Assembly: GCA_958450365.1 (NCBI GenBank)
Contig: CAUEEP010000737.1
Location: 1,353,501-1,417,500, forward strand
DNA from: Mesorhabditis belari
Lineage: Eukaryota > Nematoda > Chromadorea > Rhabditida > Rhabditidae
DNA length: 64,000 bases
Direction of reading: 5' to 3'
Shown in pieces: positions 36,801-49,300 of the stretch. The position numbers and the translations under genes are program-made. The notes beneath the pieces are model-generated. The model made no database searches, was not told the DNA's origin, and worked only from the letters and a program-made list of their open reading frames with translations. Positions within the stretch are counted from its first letter, which is position 1, and every line of letters starts with the position of its first letter.

Positions 36801-37248
36801 TTAACTCTTTAACTCTAGTTTAATAGATTTTGTGCTGGGCATATTTTCGTACCTTTTTAGGCATATTTTCATTTTTAAGTAGAAAATCACTCATTTCTCC
36901 AAGAAAAATACGGAATTAAGTACACCAGAAGCGATGCGTTTACTTTTAAGCACCAGAAGTGATGCGTTTACTTTTAAGCACAAGGTACGTCAAGAAGGAA
37001 AGCTGAAAGTCGAGCTGAAAGCTGAAAGCCTTTCTACAGCTCACTTTTACAGAAACAATCTAGCATTGTAAGAAAATAAACGCTTCAGTGCACTAGAAGG
37101 GATGTGTTTATCTGTTTGTCTAAGCGCAAAGTTACAACGCCTAGTTACAATCGATTTTCTTGCAGATTCACGTGCAACGAGCCCCTCCCCATACACGGAA
37201 ACAGTGCTCACAAGAACCGAAGACCCGCCACCACCGTACACTTTATAA
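33878..37248 (+). CDS. Probable EGF-like, single-pass membrane protein with PPPPY tail (incomplete model)
   Basis: Four separate plus-strand exons suggest one type I membrane protein. Exon 33878-33968 encodes an EGF-like stretch (CPPHYSGDTCDWPICINGR, then KCIC). Exon 35840-35939 encodes a hydrophobic helix (LPQAVLLISIILLMSGVFCG). Exon 36633-36702 follows in phase and gives a strongly basic juxtamembrane segment (CPRRDRRRGNSIESQ). The last exon, 37166-37248, ends PSPYTETVLTRTEDPPPPYTL with the stop at 37246-37248; PPPPY is a WW-domain ligand. Phases do not fit between the first and second listed exons, nor between the third and last, so exons are missing or an indel is present. The N-terminus is unknown; a piece at about 33694 (TCPAYQTNPW) may be an upstream exon. 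The introns hold a SINE, a LINE end and a MITE. Moderately speculative. Confidence 0.45.
34182..34900. other. Intronic or spacer region
   Basis: A/G-rich stretch with a gacaaaggcaaa tandem (34490-34540). Nothing coding recognised. Confidence 0.3.
35070..35165 (+). mobile_element. tRNA-Thr-like SINE head
   Basis: The sequence has a tRNA-like layout: GTCTAGTCGGGTAGAGCGTT (A box), CCTGGTAAG anticodon loop (GGT, Thr), GGCCGATTCGAGTCCTGGC (B box region) and a 3' acceptor ACCGGCC that pairs only partly with GACCGGT. Mismatches in the anticodon and T stems rule out a working tRNA. It is followed by TTTTTTG and lies next to a LINE 3' end. Confidence 0.55.
35225..35745 (-). mobile_element. CR1-like LINE, C-terminal end of reverse transcriptase ORF
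   Basis: The minus strand is open for 134 codons with MEKIQRRFTKVVLWK, YEERLAFFELKTLQHRR, FVIDLVETFKIL and VRAARLWNLLPNDIREI. These are the characteristic last blocks of CR1/jockey-type non-LTR retrotransposons (QRRF, YEERL, RR...DL, WN-LP). The stop is at 35339, and the A/T tail (ataataatagtactttattc) follows. It is 5'-truncated at about 35745, as is usual for LINE insertions. Confidence 0.85.
36127..36215 (+). other. Perfect hairpin joined to a tRNA-like 3' half
   Basis: ctaagatacagagcttttag (from 36124) is mirrored by ctaaaagctctgtatcttag (to about 36177), giving a stem of 25 bp with a four-base loop. It is followed by a B-box-like cgggttcaatcccg and gctggct, which could pair with agccagt of the hairpin. 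It may be a rearranged tRNA gene or SINE head, or a small foldback. Confidence 0.5.
36288..36565. mobile_element. TACCGTA-type MITE
   Basis: The ends are taccgtaaatactgtaatag and ttacagtatttacggta, followed inward by taccccacc / ggtggggta. A further inner palindrome pairs tatcaaaaatagc with gctattttttgata. Non-coding. Confidence 0.8.
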
Positions 37249-37567
37249 TTATAATTCTAATTCTAATTCTATGCTATCATATATAAAAAACATTACATTT
37301 ATTTTAAATTAAATGCAAATTTCCTAGTCTTTCCCCCTTTTTTTTTTTTTTTTTGCTTTTCGGGTCTTAAAATACGTGTCTTCTTTTTGCTAAAACTACC
37401 AAATATTTATATTTTTGAAAGCTTTGCCTTATCTTAATTATATAATTTGATAATATTTTTGCTATAGATTAATAAAATTAATGTGTTTAATTGATAAAAT
37501 TGACACATTTCATTTTCATTTAATGGAAAGGACAAAAAATGAAAATCATTGAAAATCTCATCATTTA
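37249..37567. other. 3' flank of the membrane-protein gene
   Basis: A/T-rich with a long T run (37340). The block ataatttgataatatttttgctatagatt is shared with 38208-38240, so a duplicated ~120-bp stretch precedes both the MITE copy and the 38.4-kb satellite. Confidence 0.45.
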
Positions 37568-37801
37568 CACTACTGGACAATGAAATATCCATATTTGAAA
37601 AAAGATCGTCACTTTCGCGCGTCTATAACTCCCTTGTCTTTACCGTATTTCTAAATATTAATATTACCATTGTGTAGCCCTTGAAAAGAGCTTTCAGAAA
37701 ATGTATAACACTAATAGTTTAAACTCAAAGACAAGGGAGTTACAGACGCGCGAAAGTGACGATCGTTTTTCAAATATTGATATTTCATTGTCCAGTACTG
37801 T
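37568..37801. mobile_element. Tc1-like MITE, copy 2
   Basis: Nearly identical to 14406-14636 over its full length, differing by a few substitutions and 1-2 base indels (for example atccatatttg versus atgatatttg). Flanked by TA-containing sequence. Confidence 0.88.
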
Positions 37802-38372
37802 ATGTATTAGTGTTTTCTTTATTGATGCTATATTAAATGATCGGCAGATGAATTGCCCATGCAGTAGTGTTGTTTCCCCCATTAATATGCTTGATATCAA
37901 GAAAAGCTTTTGCTAATGTTGCGTTTTGAACTGTTCACTTCACTGTTCACTTCACCGTTCACTTCACTGTTAACTGTTTGACAGTTAAATGCAAATTTAC
38001 GATGTTTACAGACAGACAAAATTATGTCGGCTAGAGTCACAAATAGATGATAGATAAAAATCGAAATAAAAATTGAAATGCAAATTGTAAGCTACGTATG
38101 TAGATTTATGGTTATGATGTCATTTCTTGGATTCTTTTATTTTTCCACATTTCTTTTTCTTTTATTACAATCAAAACTCTGTTCTTGATGATGTTCTTCA
38201 TGATTATATAATTTGATAATATTTTTGCTATAGATTAATAAAATTAACGTGTTTAATTGATAAAATTTACACATTTCATATTCATTTAATGGAAAGGAGA
38301 AAAAATGAAAATCATTGAAAACCCCATCATTTATATGTTACGTTCGATTAAGTTGATTTCAAAATTTTTAAT
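37802..38372. other. Spacer
   Basis: Contains cactgttcacttcac repeats (37935-37970) and the duplicated block shared with 37.45 kb (38200-38330). No gene. Confidence 0.35.
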
Positions 38373-38923
38373 TTGATTTGATTGATTTGATTGATTGAAT
38401 TGATTTGATTGATTTGATTGATTTGATTGATTTGATTGATTTGATTGATTGATTTGATTGATTGATTTGATTGATTGATTTGATTGATTGATTTGATTGA
38501 TTGATTTGATTGATTGATTTGATTGATTGATTTGATTGATTGATTTGATTGATTGATTTGATTGATTGATTTGATTGATTGATTTGATTGATTGATTTGA
38601 TTGATTGATTTGATTGATTGATTTGATTGATTGATTTGATTGATTGATTTGATTGATTGATTTGATTGATTGATTTGATTGATTGATTTGATTGATTGAT
38701 TTGATTGATTGAATTGATTTGATTGATTTGATTGATTTGATTGATTTGATTGATTTGATTGATTGATTTGATTGATTGATTTGATTGATTGATTTGATTG
38801 ATTGATTTGATTGATTGATTTGATTGATTGATTTGATTGATTGATTTGATTGATTGATTTGATTGATTTGATTGATTTGATTGATTTGATTGATTGATTT
38901 GATTGATTGATTTGATTGATTGA

Positions 38924-38961
<38 letters not shown>

Positions 38962-39285
38962 GATGATTGATTTGATGATTGATTTGATTGATTGATTTGA
39001 TTGATTGATTTGATTGATTGATTTGATTGATTGATTTGATTGATTGATTTGATTGATTGATTTGATTGATTGAAATTGATTGAAATTGATTGAAATTGAT
39101 TGAATTGATTGAATTGATTAAATTGATTGAATTGATTGATTGAATTGAATTGATTGAAATTGATTGATTGAATTGATTGAATTGATTGAATTGATTGATT
39201 GATGATGAATTGATTGAAATTGATTGATTGATTTGATTGATTTGATTGATTTGATTGATTTGATTGATTTGATTGATTTATCAAT
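38373..39285. repeat. Large (gattgattt)/(gattgattgattt) satellite
   Basis: About 910 bp of gattgattgattt 13-mers, with blocks of 9-mer gattgattt and a right-hand block of gattgaaatt/gattgaatt. It is the longest array in the window. It gives a 317-codon minus frame of Asn/Gln/Ser/Ile only, which I do not treat as a gene. Confidence 0.97.
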
Positions 39286-40317
39286 CAAATTACTCCGACA
39301 TTGCTGGTTTTTTTTTGAAATTTTTTGTTTACTGCTTGAGATTCTCGTTATATTCCTTTGTTCACTGATAAAATTTATCAAACAGCTGCAAAAAAATGGC
39401 ATTGCACATTCCTTTGGTGAGAAAGGACGAGAAATTGAAATGAGAAGCAATATTTACATAAAAATTCGTAATTTGTACACAAAAGGATTTAATATTTGCT
39501 TGAAGTGAGTTTTTTCAGCACGAGATTCCACGATTTGGAAAGATAGGGTAAAAGATGGAAAGAATGGTGATGGGTAATTGAACCAGTGATAGAGTTGGGA
39601 CTGAGCTGATCCTCAAGACTAATTCATGGTCTTTAAACGAGTGTAAGTCAGGTCAAAACATGAAAATCTATTCGATAAGTATACCTTGACCTGGGAATTT
39701 AGCTTTTAACTCTGATTTGATGGATTTTGATCGACTTGATCGACTTGACTTGATCGACTATTGATCGACTTGATCGACTTGATCGACTTGATCGACTTGA
39801 TCAACTTGAAACAACACTGTAACCGGATTTTTACCTCCAGTTGGACTACTATATCTATATCTGTATCTAGTTAAATTCTTCAGGGATAAGGTGCCAATTT
39901 TTCATGGTCTGGCCTTGACCCTGGTCTACTACTGGGATCCTCGGGCTGTAAGCTAGGCGAGGCTAAGGCCAGGGTCAGATTTTTAGCGATTTCTGATAGT
40001 TTTTTATGGACTAAGCCAACTCTAGCTTTGCTTACTACAAACCTGACTCTAAACTTGGCCTAAAAACTGTCCAAACATCGAAAGCTGAACCCGACTCTTC
40101 CCTCTGGTTCAATTTCCCCACAATCTAACCCCTAACCAATTGGCTAAACCTAAAAAGGAGACGGAAAGATTTTCACTGATATGTTTTCATCTGAATTGGG
40201 TGAAGAATTGGGTGAAGAATTGGACAAAAAGTACATGAAAATGGCGAAATTACAACCGTAGTCAGGATTTGAGGTTTTTTTGGGAAGAATTTAGGGAATT
40301 GTTGTTAAAAGATTTGC
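39286..40317. other. Spacer downstream of the FGD-type gene
   Basis: Includes a gatcgactt array (39720-39808). No coding content supported; the 3' UTR of the minus-strand gene at 40.3-56.6 kb should lie here. Confidence 0.4.
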
Positions 40318-43300
40318 TCATTCGGTGTCTGATTGGCTGAGTTGCGCATTCGCTGCCAAATCCAAAACGGCCATCCATCTGAAAAATGAATTTTGTAAGA
40401 GGAGTTGATGAAATTTTTGACTCCTACACCATGTTATTAATTAGTTTTCATTATCACAAATATTGAACTAAAAACTTTAAAGCATCATCGCTTTGTCATT
40501 GATCAATTGGAAACTTGCAAAATCCTTTATAAATATCGAAAAATAGCTTTTCTTACTGAAAACCCCCACTTTGCTTGTGTTGTTTCATCATCGACAGAGA
40601 TCGTATACAATCGTCTTGTTCCCACTCGAAGCTGAAAGGATATTTTGGCATTATATTCGATCTATTGTATTATATTTTATCTATTTATCTATTTATCTAT
40701 TTATCTATTTATCTATTTATCTATCAATTATCTTATATTTTCTTCAAAAATCTCTCAATTCTTCTGACCTGAAAGCTCAACTTCTCGCCGCACATCTTCA
40801 CCTCAGCTCCAGGCAATGGAAGCATTGAGACGGCTCGATTGTGCTGAAAATTCGAATAGAATAGAATTAGAATTCAAATAGAATAGAATTCAAAGCCTTT
40901 CACAATCCACAATCACAATCACAATCAATTCCATCTTTTACATTTATCTATTTCCCTTCCTCAACACTAACCTTTTCTGATTCATACGAGTACAAACAGA
41001 AATCGTTTCTCACCGCGAAATATCGCTTGAACGGTTTCCCCAGAGAACCCTAGAAGATTTAAGGTGAAAATTTACATATAAAACCTTGAAACTACCTTGA
41101 ATCGAACTTCCGATCCATGCAAAACTCCGTCACCCTTTGGCGGCTTATCAAGCACATCACCGCGCATCATCGCCGCCGCGTTTCGAAGCGTATCCGAATT
41201 CTGAATAAAAGAACTGAATATTATTCTAGAATTAGCCCATTTTCTACTATTTTCTAAACTCACCAAGGTATTCTTTACACAAGCTTCACAGATTTTCCCC
41301 TTTTTCCCGTCACTCTTGTATCGCCCGAGGCACTTGTCGCAGAGTTTCCGATTGCATTTTGAGCATTTCGATTTGAAAAGCTAAAATTTGGATGGATAAG
41401 AAGAGAGATTTGAAGAGATAAATGGTTGGCGTGTTACCATAAACTCTGTTTTTTGCTTCTCTTGCTTTTAGCGAACAAGTAAGTTTGTTTTGAATCAACG
41501 ATTAGTGAAGTTACTGTTATTTTGCCCTTATTCAGCTATTGAGCTTATTTTGCCCTTATTCAGCTATTGTAAAATCTCGAATCTCTTACCTTTTTCATGA
41601 ATCCCAACTCGGCATCACACTCGGCACAGTACTTTGAGTTATTCGATTTTGTTTCCGAGATTGAACTTCGCTGAAATTTCAAACCAATAATATAGTATCG
41701 TCAACTCGGATTTTCCATTAGCTTATCCATTAGCTTATCCATTAACTTATCCCTCAGCTTATCCATCACCTTATCCATTAGCTTATCCATCAGCTTATCC
41801 ATCACCTTATCCATCACCTTATCCATTAGCTTATCCATTAGCTTATCCATCAGCTTATCCATCACCTTATCCATTAGCTTATCCCTCAGCTTATCCATCA
41901 GCTTATCCATCACCTTATCCATCACCTTATCCATTAGCTTATCCATTAGCTTATCCCTCAGCTTATCCATCACCTTATCCATTAGCTTATCTATTAGCTA
42001 ATCCATAACTTATAGAATGGGTTCAAGTCCTAGAAAGAAAAATTCCTTTTGTGGATCTGACCTTGCTTCCATGTTTGCTGAAAGACGCCGAATTGTCTCG
42101 AGATTTTGTGATCACTTCTTGCAGTTTACGCATCCATTTCTCTTTGACGTCTCGACTGTCAGCGAACAGTTCAACACATCTGCAAACACTTTAGCATTAG
42201 AATTTGATTAGAATCATCCAATTCTAACTCCACTTCTAAACTTTTACCTCTGCGGTTCACTCCCGTAGCTACCTCGCAAATAAAACGAGTGCTCCCGTTC
42301 GAGATTGTCCCCTTCACAGATCTGAAAAGTTCATTGATAGAGTTTTCTTTGAAAATTTCTCTAAATCTTCTTTCTGCTCGAAACAAACCCTTTCTGGCGC
42401 ACTGAATTCTTCGAAAGCCGAGATAAATGGCTGTTTTAATGCGCCAGAAAGGATGGGTTTCAATCCAGAAAGGATTGAGCGCAAAGTACACGATCTTCCA
42501 AACAAACCCTTGTATGAAGTGCCTCAAATCGTGCTCTCACTCGATATTTACTCACAATTCCCTTCACACCCAATAGAACCAAATCGTTGAACAAGAAAAG
42601 ATATCTACAAGGTTTTTTTTGAAAAGTTTACCAAAAACTTTTTCTCACCTTTCCTCCGGTTTATGCGTACCCGAGTTGATCTTTTGTATTGGACCCATCT
42701 CAATGAATTCCCTTCCAACGGACACCAATGGAAGCGAATTTCCCAGCAGCTCTTGCATCTCGATCACTTTTCGATAACGTTCCTGAAATAATTAAGAAAT
42801 TTCTTCAAATAAAAAAATGGTACTTACAGTTTTTACACGAATTTTCTTCAAAAAAAAAACTCAAAGCTGCCTTGAATTCAAGATCGAAACTCTCTGATCT
42901 TTGTTCTAAAGCATACCCTACCGTAACCGTATTTATGAATCGTCTATTCTACGTGGCGAAGTGAATACTGTAGCTGCTATAGGGTAGGGTAGATAGTTGC
43001 CAAGCGTACCCACCAATTTCCTCATTGTCTCATTCGCATGCTCGGCCGCTTTCAACACCAATCCCAACGCTTCGTCGGTGTCCGCAAAATCGACATCACT
43101 TTTGTTCAAATGTTTCTTGTATTCCTTAAAATTTGCTATAACCAATTGCTATATTTTGCTAAATCTAAGCTTATTTTGTTTTTTCTATCTAAGCTATCTG
43201 AACTTATTTTGTTTTTTTCACAAAACGAACTTGTAACAATAGTTGATAGCGCATCACTCGTTGCACTGGACAAATCAAATGCGATGAAAGGGGCAAATTG

Positions 43301-46300
43301 TCGCATTCGGGTAATCTAAAAGCTTTTTTAAAAGGGAAAAAAGGGAAAAAAAAGGGAAACATAAGGTTTCTAATGGAAACACAAGCGTTCTAACTTTTTC
43401 CAAGCATCTAATTTCCACAAACCTTTCCAATTTAGCGACCAAATCAGCGAATTTCTTGTTTTTTCCTCGCAATTCTTCGAAAACTTTCACAGAATCATTG
43501 TAATTATTTGTGTATTCCGAATACATCTTCAAAAAAGGTGCCAACTTTTTCATCACATGCGAGATTCTGAAATAATTCTTATAAATTAAAATTTCCATCA
43601 TTAAAACATTGAAATTAACCATGCTTTCAAGCTATTCAGTTAAAAGAAATAAAGCCATACTACTCTGTATCTTTGAAATACTTTGAAATCATTCTCCCCA
43701 CCTTCTCGTATTATTCCACGATCGATTTGCGTCCATCAACTGCGGCAGGAGATGAGTGTTGTGGAAAGTGTGCAGAGAGGAGATGTTTGAGAACAGTTTA
43801 CTCACCTAAAAGTTTCGAATAAAGGGAAAAAGCTTGTTTTTAAGTTTACTAGACAACTTCCATTCTAGTTTCACCAGTTCTTCCAGTTTCAAACGAATTG
43901 AATGATTCGTTTTCTTAGCTCGTTTTCTTAGCTCATTTTCTTAGCTCTTAACTTTCTTAGCTCTTTTCTTTTTGTAAAATTTTGTCGAAAGATCTCTATC
44001 TCTAAAGATCTCTATCTCTAAAGATCTCTATCTCTATCTCTAAAGATCTCTATCTCTATCTCTAAAGATCTCTATCTCTATCTCTAAAGATCTCTATCTC
44101 TAAAGATCTCTATCTCTAAAGATCTCTATCTCTATCTCTAAAGATCTCTATCTCTATCTCTAAAGATCTCTATCTCTATCTCTAAAGATCTCTATCTCTC
44201 TCTCTAAAGATCTCTATCTCTATCTCTAAAGATCTCTATCTCTAAAGATCTCTATCTCTAAAGATCTCTATCTCTAACGATCTCTATCTCTAAAGATCTC
44301 TAAAGAATCAGCAAGTCTACAGCCAAAATTACAGGACAATCAGGCTAGAAACAGCTGAGAAAAGGTGGAATTTCACATCTCTAGACTGAAGTGTTCATAG
44401 AGCAAACACAGCCTTTCTACCGCACTTCAAATTCTCCAATTTTCTCCAATCATTCATGGGGATTAACGAGAAAAGGGAAAATTTTCAGAAAGGATGTTTT
44501 TATATTAGTACAAAGTACATTGAATGAAATGTCTCGAGCTCACTTTTCCTTTCTCGATGTCACCAGCTTTCTCCATCGCTTCCACCTCTAATCGAAACAT
44601 CTAAAAAGAATTTATTTATTAAATAATAAATATAAACCTATCAATTTCTCTAGTACTTGATTTTTAAGCTTTTTAAAGCTTTTTTCGAGCTTTTTTTCTA
44701 AGCTCACTTGATCCAAAAGTCTCAATTTGTCAACATATCGCTGCTCGGAATCCACCAGCTCCTTGGCGGCCATTTGAGCCTAGAAATTTGCATTTTGATA
44801 TCAATATATAAATTTAAATCATTAAATTCATATATATTATTAAAATTCTCACCCGATCGGTTTTCTTTTTCCCGACAGACGCCGGTTTGATCGCTTTAAT
44901 TCCTGGGATTTGCGAAGAAATCGAAAAAACCGATTCCGTGTCCTCAGAACCGCTGTGACTGTAAAAATCGATATACTTTTGTATTTTTCATCTTTTATTT
45001 TATATTTCTAAAGCAAATCCTCACTGAAAAACCCAGAAATGAGCAGCAAAAGCTTGGCTCAACTTTGTGCTTGAATCTTTCAATTTATTCAATTTTTGAC
45101 TTCTTTTATGCTAATTTACATATAAAATTGATTATTTAATGTAAACTAAACAATATTGATCTATTTTTTTTATAATTCTAAACACCCACGTGCTGGTTGA
45201 GTGCTCATCTTCGTCGTTCTCCTCCTCACTCAAATCCTCCTCGCCCTCATCCGAGAGTTTCACCTTGAAACCGCCGTCGGGTCCCTGAAATTAAACAATA
45301 CATACATAAATACATAAAATATATATATTAGGTTGTCCAGTTATAAATGCACGTTTTTAAGATAACAACTCTTTATTTTAAAACCAACAGTTTAACAGCT
45401 CAATCAACAATATATTCACCATTTGTTAACAATATTTGTTTCCATCTTCCATGCAAAGAATGAATTCCCTCCGCGTAAAAAATTGGCTTGTTTTGAGGCA
45501 AAGAAGTCGGCTATCCATTTTTCGACCTCTTGAACACTTCTTTGAACTTGTTTCCAGCCAAATGGTTTCGCATTGAACGAAATAAATGGTAATCCGAAGG
45601 AGAAATATCCGGAGAATATGGCGGATGCGGGAGAGTTTCCCAGCCCAACTCTTCGAGTTTTTCCTGAACAATCTTTGCAACGTGTGGACGGGCGTTATCT
45701 TGAATCAACTTTATGTTTGAGGGATCAAGGCCTTTTTGTAGCAATACATTGTTCACTCGTTCCAGTTGTTGTGCATACGTTTCACCCGTGATTGTTTGTC
45801 CAGGTTTAAGCAGCTCAAAATAAACAATGCCTTGGGAATTCCACCAGACAGTAAGCATTACTTTCTTGCTATGGAAGTCGGGTTTTGGTGTTGGTATTGG
45901 CTCCTCACCAGGTTTTAGCCATTGCCGTTTTCGTGTAGAATTATCATATGGAATCCATTTTTCATCGCAAGTAAGGATTTCATCGTAAAACTCAGTATTT
46001 TTTGCCAAACGAAGAAGAATACCAGCCATAGTGACACGAGTAGCTTTATTGGCATTGCTGAGAAGATGAGGAACCCATTTCCCTTGTCGGCTTGTTTTCC
46101 TCAATTGATTTAAATGCTCGGAAATTGTTTGAGGGCTTACTCTAAATATTTCTGCAAATTCACGTGTAGTTTGTCGAGGATCCATTTCTATCGCCTGCTT
46201 CAGTACTGCATTATCGATCGCAGGAGGTCGTCGTTGGTGGTCTTCGTCTTCCAAAGATTCATTTCCTTCTCGAAATCGTTGAAACCATCGGCGACACTGG

Positions 46301-49300
46301 CTTTCCAAAATAGCATCTTCGCCAAATACTTTGCAGAGATCGCGATGAGATTCAACGGCATTTTTGCCCAATTTGAAGTCATACCAAAGACTGGCACAAA
46401 GACGAAACTTCGTCTCGGTCATCTAAACATGGAAATTAAATCAAAAATGAATTAGTTTAACGTCGTCAAAAACACGAAAAGTTGTAATAAATAAGAAATC
46501 TTGAACAGCATATAGAGAATAAGGTTTGATAAAATTGTATAGCCCTAAGCTACGCTGTTCAAGAGCAGGCGCGCATTCATAACTGGACAACCTAATCTAT
46601 GTCGTAGCCGTTTACGAAATTCAGCCGCTAACGAATGATTCGTTAAGGGCTAGCCATTAACGAATCACTCGAATCTAGCCATGTTCGCAGAAGCCGATTA
46701 CAAAGATTTCGTACACATCTAGTGAAAAAATTTCATTCATTGGAAATACAGAACCGATAGGCTTAATCTCAAATAATTCAAATCAGATAAATTTCCAAAA
46801 CAAGATTTTGTTTGTGAGATTTAAAGACCACACTCACTTTGTACTCGACGAATGCTCGGAAACGACTTTTCGACATTTGCTTCACTCCATTTATGTATGT
46901 TTCTTGACGGCTCCACTGCGAACTGAAAGTTAGGCTTGAATAATGTTTTCTTTTTATGATTTTATTGATGTTTTAGAAAACTATAAGACTTTTGTTTAAT
47001 CGAGTACCAACGCATCACTATATCGCTATATCGCTTCAACAGTTCAACATTCTCCTTTATCACTATATCACTATATCACTATATCAGCGATATAGCAATA
47101 TAATGATAAAGGAGAATGTTGAACTGTTGAAATCAAAAAAAAACTTTCTTGAGTAACTGATAACTATCAATGAATAGTAAAAAGAGAGAGCTTTCTGATT
47201 TAAAATAAATCAAGATTTGAGCTTAAAACTTCAAAATGACAATCTTCATAGCACAAATACCAAAACTGAACAGAACAAAAGCTAAAAATGAATAATCGAG
47301 TATGTTTCTATGAATAGAAAAGCCTTACATAACTTTTTAAAAGTTGAAAGTCATTGAATTTTTAACAAAACTTAGAAGAAGCCTTTGAAAAGTGCCTTAT
47401 AAATCTATAAGCTTTGTTTTGTTTTGGTATTTTTGAAGTGCTATGAAGATCGAAATTGTCATTTTGAAGTTTTATGCTCAAATCTTGATTTATTTTAAAT
47501 CAGAAAGCTCTCTCTTGTGACTATTCATAGATAGATTCAAGATCGATATCTAGAAATCTAGAAATCTCAAAAAACTCACGAAGAAATCGTTGAAATTTTA
47601 GTTGTAGATTAAGATTAAAGATTTGAACTTTCACAAATGAACTTTCAATTGGCTCTAGCAGGGAAATCGATCGAAATGCAATGGATTTGCATAGGGAATT
47701 TTCGAGAAAAAAAGAATGAGGTCCATTCTCCTTTTTTTCCCCCAACAAAGAGAACTCTCTTACTCGATTTTTCGCACTTTTAACACCCCGTCTGTGGCTT
47801 ACAATAGTTGGGAAAGGGAAAAGTGAGAAAAAAAAGGAAATGGAGGCTAATTTTAAACGCAAGGTTACTTAGGGTAAACTCAATTCACTATCATTGTTCT
47901 CTCAATTTACTCAGTTTACAACTATCACAATCAAAAAATCGAAATCAGAACTTTGGGCGTATTGACATTGACATTGACACCGAAAACAGCAAAACCGGAT
48001 TCTTTACGGGTTAAAAAGGAAACACCTACCGTAAATACTGTAATTGGACCCCATGGGGTACTATTTTTTCCCTCCCCTTCTAGGGTGGGGGTACTATTAG
48101 AGGGGGTACTATTAGAGGGGGGTACTATTAGAGGGGGTACTATTAGAGGGGGGTACTATTAGAGGGGGTACTATTAGAGGGGGGTACTATTAGAGGGGGG
48201 TACTATTAGAGGGGGTACTATTAGAGGGGTGGGGTGCAATTACAGTATTGACGGTATTTATCTAGAAGATAGATATCCTTTTCATTATAAAGAATCCAAT
48301 TTAATTTACATGAAATCCCCCCAGCAATTCTCTTTCACTCACCTCATACTGTGACTCGACTTCAACCTCGTCGTCACACTTCCATCCGGATTCACCACCT
48401 TCTCCGTAATCGTTGACGGAATCAATTGCGATTGAGTTCGCATCTTTGAAAATAACTCCGGAAACTTTTGAATCCAATCATTTTTCTCCTGAATTTTACA
48501 ATTTTTCAGGAATTTTTTGATTTCAAACCTTTGATAACATATTGGAGAATGTTTCCTTTGTCTGATTGAAGACGTTCGCGATTTTCATATCCTGCAAAGT
48601 TAAATGTTTAACAATTTTGGAATTGAGGTGGACTAGCTCAAAAGATTGATTGATTTTGCTTGACTGATTGATTTTGATCGCTGTTTGTGGTGTACTAGCT
48701 GTTGTAAAATTGTTAACAAATCGCAATCTGGGGTATTTGAGATTCTTTAGTTTTCTTGCGACAATACTAGAAATCTAGCACAAATCTAGCACAAATCTAG
48801 CACAAATCTAGCACAAAACTAAACACTTTACTCTGAAAAGTATGGGATCTTTCTTTGGGATCTTTCCTTTGTTGTTCTATAGCCAAAAACTTATTCAATG
48901 TGGTGAAATTGTCAAGAATTTCTTGTAAAAAATAAGATTTTAGAGAACATTTAACATTTAAGAAATCTAGCACAATCTAGCACAAATCTAGCTTCAACTA
49001 TTGCTCTATTGCTATTTTTACAAGCGATTTGCTAAATAAATCTGGGGTATTTGAGATTCTTTAGTTTTCTTGCGACAATACTAGAAATCTAGCACAAATC
49101 TAGCACAAATCTAGCACAATCTAGCACAAATCACAAATCGTTTACAATCTAGCACAAATCTAAACACTTTACTCTGAAAAGTATGCTTTGAGATCTCTCC
49201 TTTTTTTTCTTATCAAGTTCTTATTAATTTTTGGCTACCCACCTGTGGATCGTTCATATTCAATTGCAATTTTCCTTGATCAAAATCGAAATTACTCTGA

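Noticed and set aside
38331..39284. 317-codon minus-strand open frame of Asn/Gln/Ser/Ile
   Set aside because: It is the translation of the gattgattt satellite; no start context, splice sites or complexity.
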